From: Caminibacter pacificus | Lineage (GTDB): Bacteria > Campylobacterota > Campylobacteria > Campylobacterales > Nautiliaceae | Assembly: GCF_003752135.1 (NCBI RefSeq) | Contig: NZ_RJVK01000001.1 | Coordinates: 434,001 to 498,000 of the forward strand | DNA: 64,000 bases | Direction of reading: 5' to 3' | Shown here: positions 60,633 to 64,000 of the stretch, piece by piece | Layout of the letters: every line of letters starts with the position of its first letter | Position numbering within the stretch: the first letter of the stretch is position 1 | Position numbers and translations under genes: made by a program | Notes under the pieces: model-generated | What the model was told of the DNA's origin: nothing | What the model saw: the letters and a program-made list of their open reading frames with translations, nothing else | Database searches by the model: none

Positions 60633-62846
60633 CCAAATCGTATCTGCAAAATCTATTTCGTTTTTCATAATTTTAGGGAAAGTGTTGAAATAGATATCTT
60701 TAGCTTTGTCCAAATCAACCTCGACGTCGTTGATTTTGATTTTATCTCCGCCTATTTTTCCGATTTTTTCAAAATAGATACCTTTTTGTTTGCATAGCTC
60801 TTCAAAAGCTTTTTCGTTTTCAGGTGCGATTTCGACAAATGCCCTACTTAAACTCTCGGCAAAAATATCTTCTGGATTTTGTACTTTTACGTTGATATCA
60901 AGCCCTTTATTGCTTACACAAGCCCATTTATAAGCAGCCATTGCAAGACCGCCAGTGCTTATATCTTTTGCGCTTTCTATCAAATCGCTCTCTAAAACGT
61001 CCCAAAGTTTAAGTTCTTTTTCAAAATCCACTTCAGGATGTTCTCCCGCAACTTTTCCTCCGAATACTTTTAGATACAAGCTTCCTCCGAATTCAGGTTT
61101 TGTTTCTCCTAAAATATATAGAGTGTTTCCTTCTTTTTTAAGTTCGCTGCTTCTAAAATCATCACTCGCACCGACCATTGCAATTTCAGGAGTCGGATAA
61201 ACACCCTCGCCTTCGTTTTCGTTATATAGCGATACGTTTCCGCTAACAACAGGCGTATTTAGAGCTTTACACGCTTGTTTGATTCCTTCGCACCCTTCTT
61301 TAAACTGCCACATAATTTCAGGATTTTCAGGGTTTCCGTAATTCAGACAATCGGTAATTGCAAGAGGTCTGATTTTTTTAACGGCGATGTTTCTTCCGGC
61401 TTCCATAACCGCAGCCGCTGCTCCTAAGCGAGGATTGATATAGTTAAATCTCGCGTTACAATCCGCACTCATACCAAGGTATCTTCCGTTTTCTTTCACT
61501 CTGATAACGGACCCGTCCACTCTTTTGGTATCGACCGTATTTGTTTGAACCATACTATCGTATTGCTCGTAAATCCAAGCTTTATCTACTATCTCACTCT
61601 CGCTCATAAGTTTTTCAAAAGCTTTTTGAGGGTCAATTTTCGGGATTTGAACGTTTTTGATTTCTTTTAGATATTCCGGCTCTTTTACGGGACGGCATAG
61701 TTCAGGCGCTTCTTCGGTAATAGGCGCTACCGGGATTTCGGCTACTTTTTCTCCGTGCCAGAAAAGCTCCACATTGCCAGTATCCGTAACTTCTCCGATA
61801 ACTTCAGCATCAAGGTCGTATTTTTTGAAGATTTCGATAACTTTGTCTTCATATCCTTTTTTAGCACAAATAAGCATTCTCTCTTGAGATTCGCTAAGCA
61901 TTAATTCATATGGATTCATACCCTCTTCTCTCATCGGCACTTTATCAAGATACATTTTTAATCCGCTACCGCTTTTACCTGCCATTTCAAAACTACTTGA
62001 CGTTAAGCCGGCCGCTCCCATATCTTGAATACCTACGATATAATCTGTCTTAAACAATTCCAAACACGCTTCCATTAATAATTTTTCAGTAAAAGGGTCT
62101 CCCACTTGGACCGTCGGTCTTTGGTCTTCGTCTCCCTCTTTAAAACTATCACTACTCATAACAGCACCGCCAAGTCCGTCGCGTCCTGTTTTAGACCCTA
62201 CGTAAATTACGGGATTTCCCACACCTTCGGCTTTTGCATAGAAAATCTCATCTTGAGGACAGATTCCAAGAGAAAAAGCGTTAACTAAAATATTTCCTTT
62301 ATAGCACTCTTCAAATGCCGTTTCACCGCCAATTGTAGGCACTCCGATACAGTTTCCGTATCCTGCAATCCCGGCAACGACACCGCTTAGAAGATGTCTA
62401 TGGAGTTTTGCGATTTCGTCGTTTCCTTTAATATGAGCGAATCTGATAGCGTTTAAATTCGCAACAGGTCTTGCTCCCATTGTGAAAATATCTCTTAATA
62501 TCCCACCAACACCCGTAGCAGCACCTTGATAAGGTTCGATAAAACTCGGATGGTTATGAGATTCCATTTTAAAAACAGCCGCCATTCCGCCGCCGATATC
62601 GATAACTCCGGCATTTTCACCAGGTCCCTGAATAACCCAAGGAGCCTCTGTAGGAAATCCTTTTAAATAACATTTACTTGATTTATAAGAGCAGTGCTCA
62701 CTCCACATCGCAGAAAAAATCCCGAGTTCCACAAGATTAGGTTCTCTTCCCAAAATCTTAACTATATGCTCATAATCCTCTTTTGTAAGTTTATGTTTTT
62801 CCAAAATTTCATCAAGCTGAGATTTATCAATTTCCATATATCCCAT
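60624..62846 (-). CDS. purL: Phosphoribosylformylglycinamidine synthase II
   Basis: 740-aa small-type PurL (needs separate PurS and PurQ). ATP/substrate motifs: [10 protein letters not shown] near residue 48, [24 protein letters not shown], and [12 protein letters not shown]-type [26 protein letters not shown] and [11 protein letters not shown] mark the two AIRS-like halves. It carries out step 4 of purine synthesis. The first ATG (62846) has AAAGG 6 bp upstream; a second in-frame ATG 9 bp later is less well placed. Confidence 0.96.
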   Translation of the reverse strand: MGYMEIDKSQLDEILEKHKLTKEDYEHIVKILGREPNLVELGIFSAMWSEHCSYKSSKCYLKGFPTEAPWVIQGPGENAGVIDIGGGMAAVFKMESHNHPSFIEPYQGAATGVGGILRDIFTMGARPVANLNAIRFAHIKGNDEIAKLHRHLLSGVVAGIAGYGNCIGVPTIGGETAFEECYKGNILVNAFSLGICPQDEIFYAKAEGVGNPVIYVGSKTGRDGLGGAVMSSDSFKEGDEDQRPTVQVGDPFTEKLLMEACLELFKTDYIVGIQDMGAAGLTSSSFEMAGKSGSGLKMYLDKVPMREEGMNPYELMLSESQERMLICAKKGYEDKVIEIFKKYDLDAEVIGEVTDTGNVELFWHGEKVAEIPVAPITEEAPELCRPVKEPEYLKEIKNVQIPKIDPQKAFEKLMSESEIVDKAWIYEQYDSMVQTNTVDTKRVDGSVIRVKENGRYLGMSADCNARFNYINPRLGAAAAVMEAGRNIAVKKIRPLAITDCLNYGNPENPEIMWQFKEGCEGIKQACKALNTPVVSGNVSLYNENEGEGVYPTPEIAMVGASDDFRSSELKKEGNTLYILGETKPEFGGSLYLKVFGGKVAGEHPEVDFEKELKLWDVLESDLIESAKDISTGGLAMAAYKWACVSNKGLDINVKVQNPEDIFAESLSRAFVEIAPENEKAFEELCKQKGIYFEKIGKIGGDKIKINDVEVDLDKAKDIYFNTFPKIMKNEIDFADTIWEG

Positions 62847-62875
62847 ATCAGACCTTTTTTAATTGAATTTTACCA

Positions 62876-63838
62876 TTAAAATTCAATATTCTCAATATTT
62901 TTCTTTTCGGCAAGTTTCGTTATCAGTTTTTGTGAGAAAAGTTCATGGCAGTTAGGACATCTCGTAGAATAAAGAGGAAAGACCTTTTTACAAGCGTTAC
63001 AGATATATTCGAATTCAAGCTCACCTAAATTTTTAGGAATATATTTTAAAACTTCAAGCTCAAATGGCGCTTTAATATCGCATTTGGTTTCTTTTTTTGC
63101 GGCTAAAATATTACAAAACTTTTCGTTTTTAGGAATATCGTTCCTGTAAAAATATAAATCCAAATCCTCATAAACATCCAATACCTCATAAGCTTTTCGA
63201 GGGTCGTACTTAAAAAGATACGCAACATACTCACGTCTTACAAACGGATATTTTTTGTAGATATCTTCAAAACTCTCAAACCCTTTACAAAAGTCCTCTA
63301 TATTACATCCGCCGTGAGTTATGAGCTTGATTAAAGCGTTGGCTTTCTCTTTTGGCAAATCGACCCCAAGCTCGTTAAATACATCCAAAACATCGACTAT
63401 TTCTTTGTAATTGCCCAATTTTTCATCTATCCAAATAAGAAGTTTCAATGCCTCTTTGTCTCTTGGTTTTACTTTTAAAATATTATAAACCACCTTTTTG
63501 GATTTTTCCAAAAACCCGGCTTTAAAATACAAAAAAGCGATATTTCTCAAAATATCGATACTCTCATCGTTTTTGTTTATCCACAAATATATTTTCAAAG
63601 CCTTCTCATAATCTCCCGTCTTTTCATAAGCTTTAGCAAGAAGTAAAAGAGCGTTTTTGGAGGCTTTATCAAGTTTTAAATCCTCAATTTCGACATATTC
63701 GAAATCCAAAAGCAGTTTTTCAATCTCTTTTTGTCTGAAGTATTCCCGGATTCTACCTGCTATAAGAGTTACTATTACGCTTAAAAGTACAATAACGAAA
63801 AAAACTATTACACTAAAAAGCGGGTCTCTAAAATCCAT
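62876..63838 (-). CDS. Membrane-anchored TPR protein with C-terminal zinc ribbon (LapB-like)
   Basis: 320 aa. One membrane segment (about 8-27) is followed by TPR helices (about 55-255), with LLLLAKAYEKTGDYEKALKI as the clearest repeat. A rubredoxin-like zinc ribbon lies at about 280-305 (CNACKKVFPLYSTRCPNCH). This order matches LapB/YciM, which brings LpxC to the FtsH protease and limits LPS synthesis. The protein is shorter than E. coli LapB (389 aa). It is divergent from dnaG. Confidence 0.82.
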   Translation of the reverse strand: MDFRDPLFSVIVFFVIVLLSVIVTLIAGRIREYFRQKEIEKLLLDFEYVEIEDLKLDKASKNALLLLAKAYEKTGDYEKALKIYLWINKNDESIDILRNIAFLYFKAGFLEKSKKVVYNILKVKPRDKEALKLLIWIDEKLGNYKEIVDVLDVFNELGVDLPKEKANALIKLITHGGCNIEDFCKGFESFEDIYKKYPFVRREYVAYLFKYDPRKAYEVLDVYEDLDLYFYRNDIPKNEKFCNILAAKKETKCDIKAPFELEVLKYIPKNLGELEFEYICNACKKVFPLYSTRCPNCHELFSQKLITKLAEKKNIENIEF

Positions 63839-63867
63839 TTTTCCCTCGATGTTTTTTAAAATTATAG

Positions 63868-63873
63868 TATAAT
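63868..63873 (+). promoter_or_regulatory. -10 element immediately before dnaG
   Basis: A perfect TATAAT ends only 5 bp before the dnaG ATG, which places the expected transcription start at or next to the start codon. No Shine-Dalgarno sequence is present. Confidence 0.5.
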
Positions 63874-63878
63874 TGCGT

Positions 63879-64000
63879 ATGATTTCTAAAGCTTCTATCG
63901 AAAACCTAAAAAGTATAATTGATATCGTCGATGTTATCGGTAATTATCTGCAATTAAAAAAACAAGGCAGCAACTATACCGCACTTTGTCCTTTTCATGC
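63879..64000 (+). CDS. dnaG: DNA primase DnaG (5' part, cut by window end)
   Basis: The first 40 codons of primase. The sequence (MISKASIENLK, VDVIGNYLQLKKQGSNY, then ALCPFH) matches the N-terminal zinc-binding domain of bacterial DnaG, including the first cysteine and histidine of the zinc site. Primase makes RNA primers for replication. The start ATG at 63879 matches the conserved beginning of the family. The remainder lies outside the window. Confidence 0.93.
   Translation, partial: MISKASIENLKSIIDIVDVIGNYLQLKKQGSNYTALCPFH

Overview
The window looks like chromosome from a small-genome, AT-rich Campylobacterota (epsilonproteobacterium), most likely of the Nautiliales type (Nautilia/Caminibacter/Lebetimonas). 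The reasons are low G+C, dense packing with ATGA and 8-32 bp gene overlaps, a stand-alone atpE, an rpoN-lptB-tsaE block, FliW, a sulfide:quinone-reductase-like flavoprotein and a two-component/c-di-GMP cassette. The genus is inferred, not proven. There is one tRNA (Leu, GAG). I see no rRNA, CRISPR array, transposase, integrase or prophage.

Layout. 1-11.5 kb is housekeeping: exporter, cutA, aminotransferase, atpE, tRNA-Leu, a membrane-anchored J protein, recN-nadK, bacterioferritin, a CHAD protein, MscS, aspS-feoA, adk and a CinA-like protein. 12.3-17.7 kb is a translationally coupled four-gene cassette: an exported protein built from sixteen TPxDVY-type units (an internally duplicated eight-unit block), a sensor histidine kinase, a response-regulator diguanylate cyclase and a small membrane protein. 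18-24 kb holds two NifX-like genes (one before a sirtuin, one after a DUF134 regulator with a very clear promoter/operator), a very AT-rich two-gene ATPase + HNH defence unit of the Septu (PtuA/PtuB) type, and the SQR-like gene. 24-40.6 kb is mixed core metabolism, mostly on the minus strand: MFS, UvrD-like helicase, fliW, antiporter, argB, queC, ybeY, rpoN-lptB-tsaE, a polysaccharide deacetylase broken by one in-frame amber codon, HIT, ABC ATPase, macrodomain, adenine deaminase and purH.

40.7-60.6 kb is one co-directional 20-kb plus-strand block for sugar-phosphate and pyruvate metabolism: pgi, lipB, lipA, pfkA, ADP-forming acyl-CoA synthetase, AhpD-like protein, all four pyruvate dehydrogenase complex genes, a P-type H+-ATPase, a DUF4010 membrane protein, archaeal-type class I aldolase, ppsA, a beta-CASP nuclease and ppk2. 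Together they suggest a route from hexose phosphate to pyruvate and acetyl-CoA, with ATP recovery by the ADP-forming synthetase, reversible through PpsA and linked to proton and polyphosphate energetics. The window ends with purL, a LapB-like TPR/zinc-ribbon protein and the first 40 codons of dnaG.

Non-coding structure worth attention: degenerate 7- or 8-bp tandem arrays next to gene ends, each unit carrying TGA so that the array stops all three frames; an 18-24 bp motif (TTAACATAATAATYTTAC) found six times, always in the same orientation; and several hairpins that cover ribosome binding sites.
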